Shown here: one piece after another, positions 15,969 to 24,478 of the stretch
Position numbering within the stretch: the stretch's first letter is position 1
How the letters are laid out: each line of letters starts with the position of its first letter
Source: Rhodospirillaceae bacterium
GTDB taxonomy: Bacteria; Pseudomonadota; Alphaproteobacteria; Rhodospirillales; UBA2165
Assembly (NCBI GenBank): GCA_002723345.1
Contig: PBNV01000063.1
Location: 1-63,178 of the forward strand
Reading direction: 5' to 3'
Length of the DNA stretch: 63,178 bases
Made by a program: the position numbers and the translations under genes
Notes under the pieces: generated by a model
Databases searched by the model: none
What the model was told of the DNA's origin: nothing
What the model saw: the letters and a program-made list of their open reading frames with translations, nothing else

Positions 15969-16064
15969 TTTATTATCTCCAATTGCATATCCCTTGATAT
16001 GTTTTAGTTGGGTATTTGGACCACGTTATTCACCCAATCCAGCCATGTCGTTGTTGCATGGCTC
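15969..16064 (-). promoter_or_regulatory. Conserved leader of small protein B
   Basis: On the minus strand this leader holds GAGCCATGC, a GCCATG/CATGGC hairpin with a 9-nt loop, ACGTGGTCCA (16026-16017) and a GGAGA site before the ATG. Order and spacing are close to the leader of small protein A at 6220-6316. Confidence 0.45.
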
Positions 16065-16089
16065 GTTTAATAATGAGGTTTAGGTATCA

Positions 16090-16305
16090 ATGATCGACTG
16101 GTTGTTTGACGGCATTCGCTGGGTGGCCACGCGAACAGACCGTGCGGGACGCGCCGGGTTCAATGATTTGTTCACTGCGTTCTAAATCACGATCCTGATA
16201 GCCACGGCAGTGGGCAAATGCTTCTGGCTGACAGTTTTAAGTATTACACAGTGGCCACGGTTTATTGCTGATACACGGGATGGACGTCAGGGTTGGCACA
16301 TGTGA
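16090..16305 (+). pseudogene. Small membrane protein gene with internal TAA
   Basis: The frame reads MIDWLFDGIRW, then TRTDRAGRAGFNDLFTAF, a TAA at 16183-16185, and on in the same frame through ITILIATAVGKCFWLTVL, QWPRF and GRQGWHM to TGA. A diverged relative at 17329-17490 has TAC (Tyr) at the place of the TAA. Both share DR.G, F.AF, ITIL, KCF and TQWPRF. The intact form would be about 71 aa with one membrane segment. It runs divergently from small protein B. The function is unknown. Confidence 0.5.
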
Positions 16306-16307
16306 AA

Positions 16308-16514
16308 TTAATACGTAAAAACGAATATTGTGCACCATAGAAGCGGCGGGCCAACCATCAAAATAAACACTGCGTCTTTGAATAACCACAATGGACGTTT
16401 AAACGCACTTTTGCCGAGTCGCGCTCTCCGCAGTTGCCGCTCAAATTTATTATTAGCTTGAACGGCTAACCAAATGTAACCCAGAGCCACTAGGCCAAAT
16501 AATATTGCAGACAT
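16308..16514 (-). CDS. Small membrane protein (68 aa)
   Basis: The protein has two hydrophobic segments, at about residues 2-18 and 48-66. They are joined by a strongly basic loop containing FERQLRRARLGKSAFKRP. This is the layout of a small two-helix inner-membrane protein with the loop on the cytoplasmic side. The gene ends 2 bp from the end of the broken membrane gene on the other strand, so the two converge. No family is recognised, and small-ORF coding status is not certain. Confidence 0.45.
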   Translation of the reverse strand: MSAILFGLVALGYIWLAVQANNKFERQLRRARLGKSAFKRPLWLFKDAVFILMVGPPLLWCTIFVFTY

Positions 16515-16657
16515 AACGTTGGGTTTAGCATCGCTTAATTGGTGATGCTAGGCGCTAAGTCAGGCACTGGCTTTCCTCTCACGGATCCTACCTGAGCTAT
16601 CCATTACGGATTATCCGCGACGGCAGTATTTTTCTAGTCACAGAGTTTTAAAAAAGT

Positions 16658-16843
16658 TTGCGTTCTAGAGCCACAAGATTGCCTCACGGTCAGGTCAAAG
16701 AGGTCCGCTATGATAAATCAGTCCTATCTGCAGACATATATATCGCAGGCCATCGGCATACTTGGGGAATAATGAAAACTGAGATGCAGGGCAAGGTCGT
16801 TCATATATGTCGCGCCAAGGGTTTCAAAGGCCATGGCGAGTAG
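16658..16843 (+). CDS. Hypothetical small basic protein (up to 61 aa)
   Basis: The frame opens with TTG at 16658 and has no ATG until codon 38, so the start is uncertain. The product would be basic, with VKEVRYDKSVLSADIYIAG, HRHTWG, and KVVHICRAKGFKGHGE at the end. Its last codons overlap the ATG of the next small frame by 11 bp, a layout that suggests translational coupling. No family is recognised. Confidence 0.3.
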   Translation: MRSRATRLPHGQVKEVRYDKSVLSADIYIAGHRHTWGIMKTEMQGKVVHICRAKGFKGHGE

Positions 16844-16973
16844 AAAGAAGCGAGGGGCTTCGAGGGACAGCACCTTGACCAACACCATCACGGCAGTGTT
16901 CGATCCGGACCCGAAGGCCTACAAACGCCGGGAAAAACATATTAAACTACCGGTCCAAGACGGGGCAGAATAG
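16833..16973 (+). CDS. Hypothetical small basic protein (46 aa)
   Basis: A 46-codon frame starts inside the end of the previous one. It begins MASRKKRGASRDS, continues TNTITAVFDPDPKAYKRRE, and ends with PVQDGAE. It is basic and has no membrane segment. The next gene starts 12 bp later, and the last residues, GAE, recur at the end of that gene. No family is recognised. Confidence 0.35.
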   Translation: MASRKKRGASRDSTLTNTITAVFDPDPKAYKRREKHIKLPVQDGAE

Positions 16974-16985
16974 GGTAATTACGCT

Positions 16986-17201
16986 ATGGGTTTAATGTTC
17001 GACTGGGACCAAATGTCGGCTCGTATTCGGGCAGAGGCTATCGGACATGACTGTGAGAGCCTGTTATTAGAGATCGCATCAGGTTTGGACCGGCGAGAAT
17101 TGGCAGACGCGATAGAGGCCGCGTTAAAGTTGCCGTCTAAACCCCATGATTTCCGACGAGAGTATTGCACGCGGCTGGGCTACGATACTGGGGCAGAGTA
17201 G
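16986..17201 (+). CDS. Hypothetical small helical protein (71 aa)
   Basis: The product is 71 aa and looks largely alpha-helical. MSARIRAEAIGHDCESLLLEI and RRELADAIEAALKLP form two amphipathic stretches, and RREYCTRLGYDTGAE closes it. A GGGTAA site stands before the ATG. It is the most protein-like of the three consecutive plus-strand small frames. No family is recognised. The 120 bp after it hold nothing clear. Confidence 0.45.
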   Translation: MGLMFDWDQMSARIRAEAIGHDCESLLLEIASGLDRRELADAIEAALKLPSKPHDFRREYCTRLGYDTGAE

Positions 17202-17328
17202 GGGTGCATGAAAGTGTGAGGGGGCTGAGCAATTTTAGCTCTATGCGGTGCTTCGCAGATTTAGTATGATGAATTTGGAGTTAACAACCTTGGTTAATTT
17301 CATTCTCTATACTCCTCTGAGAACCTAG

Positions 17329-17490
17329 CCTTTCAGCTTATGTAGACGCGCTGATCGGCTGGGTTTTTTTGCTTTCTACATCACAATCTTGGTGGCCTGG
17401 GCGGTGAGCAAGTGCTTTTGCCCGACGGTTTGGCGATTTACACAGTGGCCGAGGTTTCTTGGTTATGCGTGGGACGAGCGCCAGGACTGA
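17329..17490 (+). pseudogene. Fragment related to the small membrane gene at 16.1 kb
   Basis: The frame is open after a TAG at 17326-17328 and has no start codon. It reads RRADRLGFFAFYITILVAW, then KCF, TQWPRF and DERQD before the stop. It matches the broken gene at 16090-16305 over most of its length and shows a tyrosine codon (TAC, 17377-17379) where that gene has TAA. It is a decayed duplicate. Confidence 0.5.
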
Positions 17491-17492
17491 TC

Positions 17493-17699
17493 CTAGTTAG
17501 TAAGGACCAAGCTCCATGTCCAGACAAGGATACCAACTCCAGTCACAACACTGATAAGTCTTGCAATTCCTCCCTGCGCGAATATTGCGACCAAGCCAAA
17601 GACGATTAGTACCAAGCCCACTGCAATGACCAACGAACCAAAAAAGTTGGGGTCGCCTCCGGTGCATAATAGTTCGATGTTACAAAAGCTAGCGATCAA
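17493..17699 (-). CDS. Small membrane protein (68 aa), uncertain
   Basis: The minus-strand frame encodes two hydrophobic helices (FGSLVIAVGLVLIVFGLVAI and LISVVTGVGILVWTW) separated by a short polar turn (AQGGIAR). The only start is TTG at 17699, with no clear ribosome site. It converges on the fragment at 17329-17490, just as the membrane protein at 16308 converges on the related broken gene. The two convergent pairs may be duplicates, although the two minus-strand proteins are not clearly similar in sequence. Confidence 0.35.
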   Translation of the reverse strand: MIASFCNIELLCTGGDPNFFGSLVIAVGLVLIVFGLVAIFAQGGIARLISVVTGVGILVWTWSLVLTN

Positions 17700-18484
17700 A
17701 GAGTTTTACCCATATCGCTAAAAAAATACCGGAAGCGATCAGGGACCCTATCCCGAACGCCAGGGCAATTGTGAAGTCACTCCATAAAAAATACATAGGA
17801 CTAAATTTGTGTATTAATTGCAAATAAACAACCTGATTACCTCAGTTATATACCACACCTTGATACCCAAAATTAAGATGTCAATTATGAGTACGATATT
17901 GCCCAGTCAGTTGGGGGTACCGCTGCGGCACACGACTATTTTGTTCGGCTCGAAAGGGCAGACCGCAAGCAGGAGAGAGTGAGGGCCCTGAAACAGCGAC
18001 ATGCCGCTCCTACACCTCCTTACCTGTTAGCGATATTAGCCATACGTTTCCCGCCCGCAGGAGAACGTTTTAAGACTAAAGTAGGATAAAAAAAACCTCG
18101 ATCACTCGTAGGATGACCGAGGCAAGGTTAACAGGGAGAGAGCTCCCAACTGAGAGCCTTCAAAATAATTACGCCATATGCATAATTTTGGATCACAGAA
18201 CGACGCGAGAACGCTCGCTAAACTCTGCTCTAAGGCCGACCAAAATAGGTTAGATCGTGGGTTCACCGCAAAAAGTTATCTGCATAAGCCCTGCATTTTT
18301 CATCCTTAGCTCAAAATCCTCGAGCCAGGATATTAGCCTGTGCTTGGAACCTTCAGGTTACCCAAATTTAGCTTATAATTTAACGTCTACATACTTTTCT
18401 GGTAAAAAGCTTTTTGGATAAACCTCCCCAGATACGTTGTGTAACGTGACTTTATCAACGCATTTACAAGGAGAAGGATAGCAT
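17700..18484. other. 785-bp stretch without a recognised gene
   Basis: A 70-codon plus-strand frame (17877-18086, stop to 18089) contains ERADRKQERVRALKQRH and looks protein-like but has no start codon. A strong minus-strand terminator lies at 18088-18122. Beyond it, 18130-18480 is rich in short inverted repeats (for example GGGAG-AGAG-CTCCC near 18140) and may encode a minus-strand RNA that ends at that terminator. The right end carries the promoter and ribosome site of the arylsulfotransferase-like gene. Confidence 0.3.
18088..18122 (-). terminator. Rho-independent terminator, minus strand
   Basis: On the minus strand CCTCG and CGAGG form the outer stem, with GTCATC and GTGAT pairing partly inside, followed by eight T. 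No minus-strand gene is recognised before it, so it points to an unannotated transcript from 18.13-18.48 kb. Confidence 0.65.
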
Positions 18485-19552
18485 ATGCTTGTTCATCAAT
18501 ATGGCGTTACACTGTATGACAAAAAACGTACAACACCTGGCTACACCCTCTTTTCTAGGAACGGCTCCGATCAGGTTTGGTTAATAAACTTGGATGGCGA
18601 CGTAGTACATGATTGGAAAACTAGAGGAGGAACCACCCATTTCAATTATCTCAGACCCAACGGTAATTTAGTCGTCTGCGAGCGTATTGATGAGGGACCA
18701 CCAGTGATTTCTGGGAAGGGCGGCAGAATATGTGAGTATGATTGGCATGGAAATATTGTATGGGAACATATTGACGACCACCAACACCATGACGCCCGTC
18801 GGCTTGAAAATGGGAACACCGTTTATATCGCATGGACCAAGCTAACGGATGAGGAAGCTAGAGAGGTGCAGGGTGGGGTGCCCGGCACGGAAATTGATGG
18901 TGTAATTTATGGTGATGTCATAACAGAAGTTGATCCGAATGGAATGGTTGTTTGGGAATTTGCTAACAATTAGGTGGATTTTTTTGAACGGTTTTTTATA
19001 AATCCGCTTTCACCACGCGAAGAGTATGGCCACGCGAATACAATCTCACCAATGAAAAATGGCGACTATCTCGTTAGTTATCGAGTTTTTGATTTGATCG
19101 TTATCATCAGCAGGCAAACCGGCCAAATTGTCTGGGAATACCAAAATCCGAAATTAGGGGGGCAACACGATTGTCAGGAATTGGAAAACGGAAATATTCT
19201 TGTATTCGCCAATGGACTTAATGTCGCAAACAGTGGGCCTAATCATAGTGAAGTGTGGGAGATAGATAGAGACAGCAAAGAGATTGTGTGGCGCTATTCA
19301 CCTAAAAAGAACCCGCTATTATTCTGGAGCCCGCATATCAGCGGTTGTCAGAGATTAAGCACGGGAAACACGCTTATATGTGAAGGGGGTAAAGGGTGTA
19401 TCTTTGAAGTAACCCCCGAGGGAGATGTTGTGTGGGAATACATTAATCCTTTTCATGGCAGCCATCCCGCTAGCCCCGATGCCGAGATAAATTGGGTGTT
19501 CAGAGCTAAGCGCTACTCACAGGACTCACAAGAGATTAGGGGGCGAGTCTAA
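18485..19552 (+). pseudogene. Arylsulfotransferase-like protein interrupted by amber stop
   Basis: Two frames of 162 and 192 codons lie in the same phase, separated only by TAG at 18971-18973. Together they encode a beta-propeller of the arylsulfotransferase (ASST) type with repeated blades. Their strands read VWLINLDGDVVHDW, CEYDWHGNIVWEH, ITEVDPNGMVVWEF, GQIVWEYQNP, EVWEIDRDSKEIVWRY and FEVTPEGDVVWEY. The combined length of about 355 aa fits the shorter ASST family. No signal peptide is seen. The start has a strong AAGGAGAAGG site. Explanations are a recent nonsense mutation, a base-call error or amber readthrough. Confidence 0.75.
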
Positions 19553-19714
19553 CTACCTTTCAGACGTTGGCTAGCCGCAATAAGCGCTATGACCTGGTTT
19601 CGCGAGGCTCATGGTGCCTTCCTGGTTTTTAAATCCGCTGCAGTTCATACGGTGGCAGATTATATTGTTATTCCCAGTTCTGTTCTTATGGCTACCAAGT
19701 TTTATTTAATGAAT

Positions 19715-20755
19715 TTATGCCGGATCAAGATGATATGGACTATTCTCTGGGCTCAACGGTTCTAATTTGGCCTTATCATTCTCGGTGAGATAGTTCTGGT
19801 TGATATACCAAACTCTATAATCCAGAAATCGAACGGGTTTGAACTGGGGAGGATGATCCGGCGAGACGCAAGTGGGAAGTGGATCAGCGATAGTATCCCA
19901 AGATGGGTTGTAGAAAAATGCTAGGGAATAGCGGTCTCTATTGACAGGCAAAACTCTATGTGGGGTCGCCATAAATCTTCCATTGGTCCAACGATTAAGA
20001 AATTCACCGGTGTTAACGATAATTGCGCCCTCCAACCAGTTTGCAGGCATCCATCGGCCTTTTTGGGTCAGGATTTCTAGTCCGGGGGTCTTGGTAACTG
20101 GTAGCAAAGTGATGAAACCGTGATCACGATGTGGTGCAATTCCGAACTGATTTTTGTTGGCTTTACCGGGTATGTAATGCTGATTGCGTGTGGTCCAGAC
20201 TGGATCATCAAAGAGGCCATTAAAATAATCCGCGGGTAAATCCAGCGCCCGGGCATAAACGGGGAGCATTTTTGCGCCCAGCGTCTCCATGGCATCGTAA
20301 TACTCGAGCATCTCTGACTTCCATCTAGGCAGCAGCGCATCATCGGGCCAACTATTGGGACCATGATACGGAAAACCTGCTTCTACAGCAGGATGATCGG
20401 CTGGGCGCTCGCGCACAATCCTGAGCATTTCGTTCAAGTCGGGCTCGGTATTGTTGTTCACAGTCGAAGATACATAGATTGTAGAGAGCGGGGGGACATA
20501 GTTTTCGAGGCTGTTTTTCTCGTCGATTGGGAGATCGAAAAACCGTTTAAGATTGGCATGGGTCCGATCAATCAATGAGGTCGAGACCATATGGTTTATA
20601 ATGAAGTAAAATCCGACATTTTCCTGAGCATGCCTCAACGCCGCCGCTAGATTTTCTAATGCCCCATCCTCTCCACGCAAATAAGGGCCAAAATCGAGGA
20701 TCGGTATTTCCTCGTCACTGAAATGTTGCGGGATACCATCTGCAATTTGTTGCAT
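19715..20755 (-). CDS. Isopenicillin-N-synthase-like 2-oxoglutarate/Fe(II) oxygenase
   Basis: This 346-aa oxygenase has the DIOX_N domain at the start (IPILDFGPYLRG, NVGFYFIINH) and the 2OG-FeII_Oxy domain after it. The HxD iron pair is in APHRDHGFITLL, the distal histidine in ATPHRVLP, and the RxS substrate or co-substrate motif in NRDRYSLAFF. The start is ATG 20755, which follows GGAAGG; a TTG four codons upstream is not needed. The gene stands alone between convergent or divergent neighbours. The family acts on many small molecules, and the substrate here is unknown. Confidence 0.85.
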   Translation of the reverse strand: MQQIADGIPQHFSDEEIPILDFGPYLRGEDGALENLAAALRHAQENVGFYFIINHMVSTSLIDRTHANLKRFFDLPIDEKNSLENYVPPLSTIYVSSTVNNNTEPDLNEMLRIVRERPADHPAVEAGFPYHGPNSWPDDALLPRWKSEMLEYYDAMETLGAKMLPVYARALDLPADYFNGLFDDPVWTTRNQHYIPGKANKNQFGIAPHRDHGFITLLPVTKTPGLEILTQKGRWMPANWLEGAIIVNTGEFLNRWTNGRFMATPHRVLPVNRDRYSLAFFYNPSWDTIADPLPTCVSPDHPPQFKPVRFLDYRVWYINQNYLTENDKAKLEPLSPENSPYHLDPA

Positions 20756-20976
20756 GGGGCCTTCCAAACTTTACCCGATGTCTTCCAAACAAAATAACAT
20801 CATTACTCATTTGAGGCCATACTGGTTAGAAAAGGGCCTTGTCCGATGAGATAGGCGATCGGGAGGTTAACTTAGTAGAAAATTCGAAGACTGAAATAAG
20901 ATATTGTGCACGAATAGATTTACAGGCTAGGCTATCGTTAAATTGATAAACAAAAGTCAATAACAGGGTAAGTGAA

Positions 20977-21444
20977 ATGATAAATATATCTGTGAATAAG
21001 GTTCCGCGTAGCGTGCGCGGAAAAGAAGACACATCGCTCCTTTGGGTCTTGAGGGATAAACTCAAGCTCTCCGGAACAAAATTTGGGTGTGGAGCTGGGC
21101 TTTGTGGCGCTTGTACCATCCATGTGAATGGAGAGCCTGTCCGTTCTTGCCAAACAACTCTGGGTGACGTTGAGGGCAAAGAGATCACTACAATTGAGGG
21201 TTTGGCTGCGACAGAATCCCTCGAAAATGGTCAGCATCCTCTTCAAAAAGCATGGGTGGCGGAGCAGGTACCTCAATGCGGATACTGTCAGTCCGGTCAG
21301 ATCATGAGAGCTGCTGGATTACTCAAAAAAAATGACCGCCCTTCTCGCGATGAAATCAAAGAATTTATGAACACTAACATCTGCCGTTGTGGCACATATA
21401 ACCGAATTGTCACCGCGATAGAAAAAGCGTCGAGGGAGGGGTAG
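20977..21444 (+). CDS. 2Fe-2S subunit of a molybdenum hydroxylase (IorA type)
   Basis: This 155-aa electron-transfer subunit has two 2Fe-2S sites. The ferredoxin-like site is CGAGLCGACTIHVNG, and the C-terminal four-helix site has CGYCQSGQ and NICRCGTY. It lies one base before the gene for the large molybdenum subunit, so the two are cotranslated. The pair matches isoquinoline 1-oxidoreductase type enzymes (two subunits, no FAD subunit), which oxidise N-heterocycles or aldehydes and pass electrons to a cytochrome. Confidence 0.9.
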   Translation: MINISVNKVPRSVRGKEDTSLLWVLRDKLKLSGTKFGCGAGLCGACTIHVNGEPVRSCQTTLGDVEGKEITTIEGLAATESLENGQHPLQKAWVAEQVPQCGYCQSGQIMRAAGLLKKNDRPSRDEIKEFMNTNICRCGTYNRIVTAIEKASREG

Positions 21445-21445
21445 C

Positions 21446-23719
21446 ATGAAACAGTTTAACTTTGAAAATGTCACTGATCATCTTACCGGTTTAAACCTGG
21501 ACGGATACAAATTTCCCATTGATCGGCGTGATTTTATTATTGGCGGTTCGGCTATTTTCGCGGGATTTTTGATCCCAGGTTCGTCGTCAATTGCAGCTAA
21601 TTCCGATGGTAAAGATCATGCCCAAGTGAACGCATGGGTGAGTATTCATGCGAACGGTGACGTCATCATTGTGTCACCGAATGCAGAGATGGGGCAGGGG
21701 ACGATGACAGGTATTCCACTCCTCGCTGCCGAGGAATTAGATGCGGATTGGTCGAGGGTAACAGTCAAACAAGTTGGTCCTGTGAGTAAAGAATTCGGAA
21801 ACCCTCTTTTTGGCGGCATCATTCATACCGTCGCCAGTCTCACAACTGCGGGACTTTTCGATAACGTTCGTTTGGCTGGTGCACAGGCAAGAAAAATGCT
21901 CCTAGACCAAGCCTCGAAACAGTGGAACGTCCCAGCTAGTAAACTCAAAACTGAAAATGGTTACGTTTATCATGGGTCCAAGAAAATATCATATGGTGAT
22001 GTGGTAAAGGCGAGTGGTAATGTTAAAAATCCACCTAAGGTAACCTTGGCCGACCTGAAAAAGCCAAATGAATATAAATTAGTTGGGAGAGATATTCCGA
22101 GGGTAGACATCCCGGCAAAAGTGGATGGCAGTGCAGAATTCGGACTTGATGTTCAAATTCCTGGTATGATCCATGCCTCGATCATTAGGGCACCAATGCA
22201 TGGCGCAAAACCAAAAAAAATCACAGACGATAATGACGCAGAATTGAAGTCTAAAGTCTCGGTTATCAAGTTGGACTACGGTGTTGCAGTAGTTTCTGCA
22301 GATATCGCTGACGTGCTTGAAGCCCGTGATGGTATTGAGGTTGAGTGGGATTTCCCTAGTGTTGGCCGAAAATACGATAGCGTTCGTTCACTCAAAGATT
22401 ATGTCAAAGTAAGTGAAGATAGCAGTGTCAAAGGTATCGCTTGGCCTGGAAAAGCTCACGTTCCGTGGGCGCCGGCAGTTAAGGGAAATCAAAAAGACTA
22501 CGATGCAAAGATGAAATCGGACGATTTCAAAAGTATCTCTGCCTCCTACACAACTGAGCATACGTATCACGCACAAATGGAGCCAATGAACGCGACGGCA
22601 AAAGTTTCTCCAGACGGCAAGAGTGCGGAAATTTGGGCGCCAACTCAGGCTGTTTCCGTGTCAACATTTGCCGCGGCGGGCGTTTTAAAAACCAGTCCCC
22701 AAAATATTAAACTAAACACAACATTCTTGGGCGGTGGTTTTGGACGAAGGGCGCAAGTGGATTATGTGGTTGACGCGGTTATTCTCTCAAAAATTACCAA
22801 GAAAGTGGTGAAGGTAGTTTGGAGCCGAGAGGACGATCTGGCAGCCGGCGCCTTTAAACCAAGTACTGCTGTTAATCTCTCTGCGGCCCTCGGAAAAGAT
22901 GGTAGCATAGAGGCTTGGAAGCATCGTACGGTGGCAGAGTCACCACTGCGATACTATGCAAAAAGGCTTTTGGGTAAAAACGGTGAAGACATTCTGGTTA
23001 TGTCGGGCGCTGAACAACTCAACTATACAATGCCCAATCAAATTGCAGAGCATATAAACAGGGAGCAAGGCACGCGGCTTGCCGCTTGGCGGGGAATTGG
23101 ACATGGGCCGAATAGATTTGCCACTGAGTGTTTCGTAGACGAGATCGCGCTGTCTCTTGGAAAAGACCCAGCAGAATACCGGTTGTACCTAGCGAATAAC
23201 CCGAGAATAAAAAGAGTGATTAAGAAAGTCATGGAAATGGCGGATTGGGGTAAGAGCAAACCAGGTTTGGCACAGGGGATAGCCTATAGCGATTATAATG
23301 GCTCCCATTCGGCCGGTGTGGCGGAAATCAGTCTTAATGAGAAAACTGGTAAAATCAGAGTGCATAGATATTTTATTGCCGTTGATGCTGGTCTTCCCCT
23401 AATCCCCGATAATGTGCGCGCCCAGATCGAAAGTGGGGTAATTTACGGCATCAGTTCAGCCCTCACGGAGAAAGTGAGCCACGCAGAGGGGATCGTGCAA
23501 CAGTCAAACTTTCATGACTACGAAGTTATGAGAATGGCCGATGTTCCTGAGATCAATATCGAGATCTTGCCATTTGGTGACAGGCCATCGGCCGTGGGTG
23601 AACTAGGATTGCCTACAACGGCACCTGCTATCGCCAATGCTGTTCACAAAATGACGGGCAAGCGGGTGCGCCAGATGCCCATGAACAGCGAGACGATTTT
23701 GGAAGCGCTAAAGGCATAG
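21446..23719 (+). CDS. Molybdopterin subunit of a molybdenum hydroxylase (IorB type)
   Basis: This 757-aa catalytic subunit has a twin-arginine signal set about 30 residues in (DRRDFIIGGSAIF), so the enzyme is exported fully folded. Features in order are NAEMGQGTMTGIP near the start, the GGGFGRRAQ cofactor loop, WRGIGHGPN, and GELGLPTTAPAIANA with the catalytic glutamate near the C-terminus. The arrangement and length fit the IorB/periplasmic aldehyde oxidase group. The substrate is unknown. A strong terminator follows 15 bp after the stop. Confidence 0.9.
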   Translation: MKQFNFENVTDHLTGLNLDGYKFPIDRRDFIIGGSAIFAGFLIPGSSSIAANSDGKDHAQVNAWVSIHANGDVIIVSPNAEMGQGTMTGIPLLAAEELDADWSRVTVKQVGPVSKEFGNPLFGGIIHTVASLTTAGLFDNVRLAGAQARKMLLDQASKQWNVPASKLKTENGYVYHGSKKISYGDVVKASGNVKNPPKVTLADLKKPNEYKLVGRDIPRVDIPAKVDGSAEFGLDVQIPGMIHASIIRAPMHGAKPKKITDDNDAELKSKVSVIKLDYGVAVVSADIADVLEARDGIEVEWDFPSVGRKYDSVRSLKDYVKVSEDSSVKGIAWPGKAHVPWAPAVKGNQKDYDAKMKSDDFKSISASYTTEHTYHAQMEPMNATAKVSPDGKSAEIWAPTQAVSVSTFAAAGVLKTSPQNIKLNTTFLGGGFGRRAQVDYVVDAVILSKITKKVVKVVWSREDDLAAGAFKPSTAVNLSAALGKDGSIEAWKHRTVAESPLRYYAKRLLGKNGEDILVMSGAEQLNYTMPNQIAEHINREQGTRLAAWRGIGHGPNRFATECFVDEIALSLGKDPAEYRLYLANNPRIKRVIKKVMEMADWGKSKPGLAQGIAYSDYNGSHSAGVAEISLNEKTGKIRVHRYFIAVDAGLPLIPDNVRAQIESGVIYGISSALTEKVSHAEGIVQQSNFHDYEVMRMADVPEINIEILPFGDRPSAVGELGLPTTAPAIANAVHKMTGKRVRQMPMNSETILEALKA

Positions 23720-23733
23720 CTCTATAAATATTA

Positions 23734-23786
23734 GGAGACGTGAACAAAATTAAGGCTAGCCTTGGTTCACGTCTCCCACATTTTTT
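23734..23786 (+). terminator. Strong terminator after the IorAB-like operon
   Basis: A perfect 12-bp stem (GGAGACGTGAAC with GTTCACGTCTCC) encloses a loop that itself holds the palindrome AAGGCTAGCCTT. The stem is followed within five bases by six T. It directly follows the stop codon of the molybdenum subunit. Confidence 0.85.
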
Positions 23787-23851
23787 CCTGTGCTCTAGGA
23801 ACAACACCCACGTAGCATTCTGCTCGATAAAAACTCGAATAGCAGTCGAGG

Positions 23852-24028
23852 TTATCTTGCGAGGTCGAGGAGGGCACGTCCAAGGTTGTCGTAGCCTTGG
23901 CGCATCACCCATCCAGCGGCCACGCCAAGAGCGAACTGGATGTCGATAAAGAAATTAAAGAGCCAACCCACAATTAGTAAGAAGACTGCATAGCTTATAC
24001 GCTGCACCAATTTGAAAATAGACCGCAT
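23852..24028 (-). CDS. Small membrane protein (58 aa)
   Basis: This short protein begins MRSIFKLVQRISYAVFLLIVG, with one long hydrophobic stretch, and ends in a charged helix (RQGYDNLGRALLDLAR). The ATG at 24028 follows GGAAGGAG closely; the longer frame would use a TTG. It lies between an operon terminator and a MAPEG gene on the same strand. No family is recognised. Confidence 0.5.
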   Translation of the reverse strand: MRSIFKLVQRISYAVFLLIVGWLFNFFIDIQFALGVAAGWVMRQGYDNLGRALLDLAR

Positions 24029-24085
24029 GTCTCCTTCCCCAAGTCCCAAAATTCTCTATGTAATGATTCGAATGCCGGCAATACT

Positions 24086-24478
24086 TTACAGGCTTAGAAT
24101 CTGGTACGCGATACAAAGCTGTGCGAGCCAACCTCCGAAAAAAGATAATGTCCGCAGGATCGGAATGCCAAGAGTGTAAAAAACATAGTGCACGGCGCGG
24201 AACCAGAAATAAGCGATGGCGGCTAATTGAGTAGTTTCATTGGAAATTTCGGCCATATGCGCAACGAGCACTATAGCCGTAAACGGGATGAGGTTCTCGA
24301 TGGCATTGTTGTGAGCGCGCTTTGCTCTGCCAGTCCAGGGGTATGGGGTTGCCTCGTCGCCTTGTCGCTTTAGAGCGGCCATAACTCCTCCTATTACGGT
24401 ACTGGGGAGTATGTACGGTATCCATAAGCACAGGGTCATAGTTGCGACCCAAACCAGCATTTCTAATTCGATAGACAT
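24086..24478 (-). CDS. MAPEG family membrane protein
   Basis: This 130-aa protein has four predicted membrane helices. The MAPEG signature lies in GRAKRAHNNAIENLIPFTAIVL, where the R-x-x-x-N-x-x-E-N pattern binds glutathione in microsomal glutathione transferases. The C-terminal helices include FWFRAVHYVFY, also typical of the family. The ATG at 24478 follows a GGAG site and gives the usual family length; the frame extending to 24604 is not used. A bacterial MAPEG protein probably detoxifies reactive lipophilic compounds. Confidence 0.88.
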   Translation of the reverse strand: MSIELEMLVWVATMTLCLWIPYILPSTVIGGVMAALKRQGDEATPYPWTGRAKRAHNNAIENLIPFTAIVLVAHMAEISNETTQLAAIAYFWFRAVHYVFYTLGIPILRTLSFFGGWLAQLCIAYQILSL

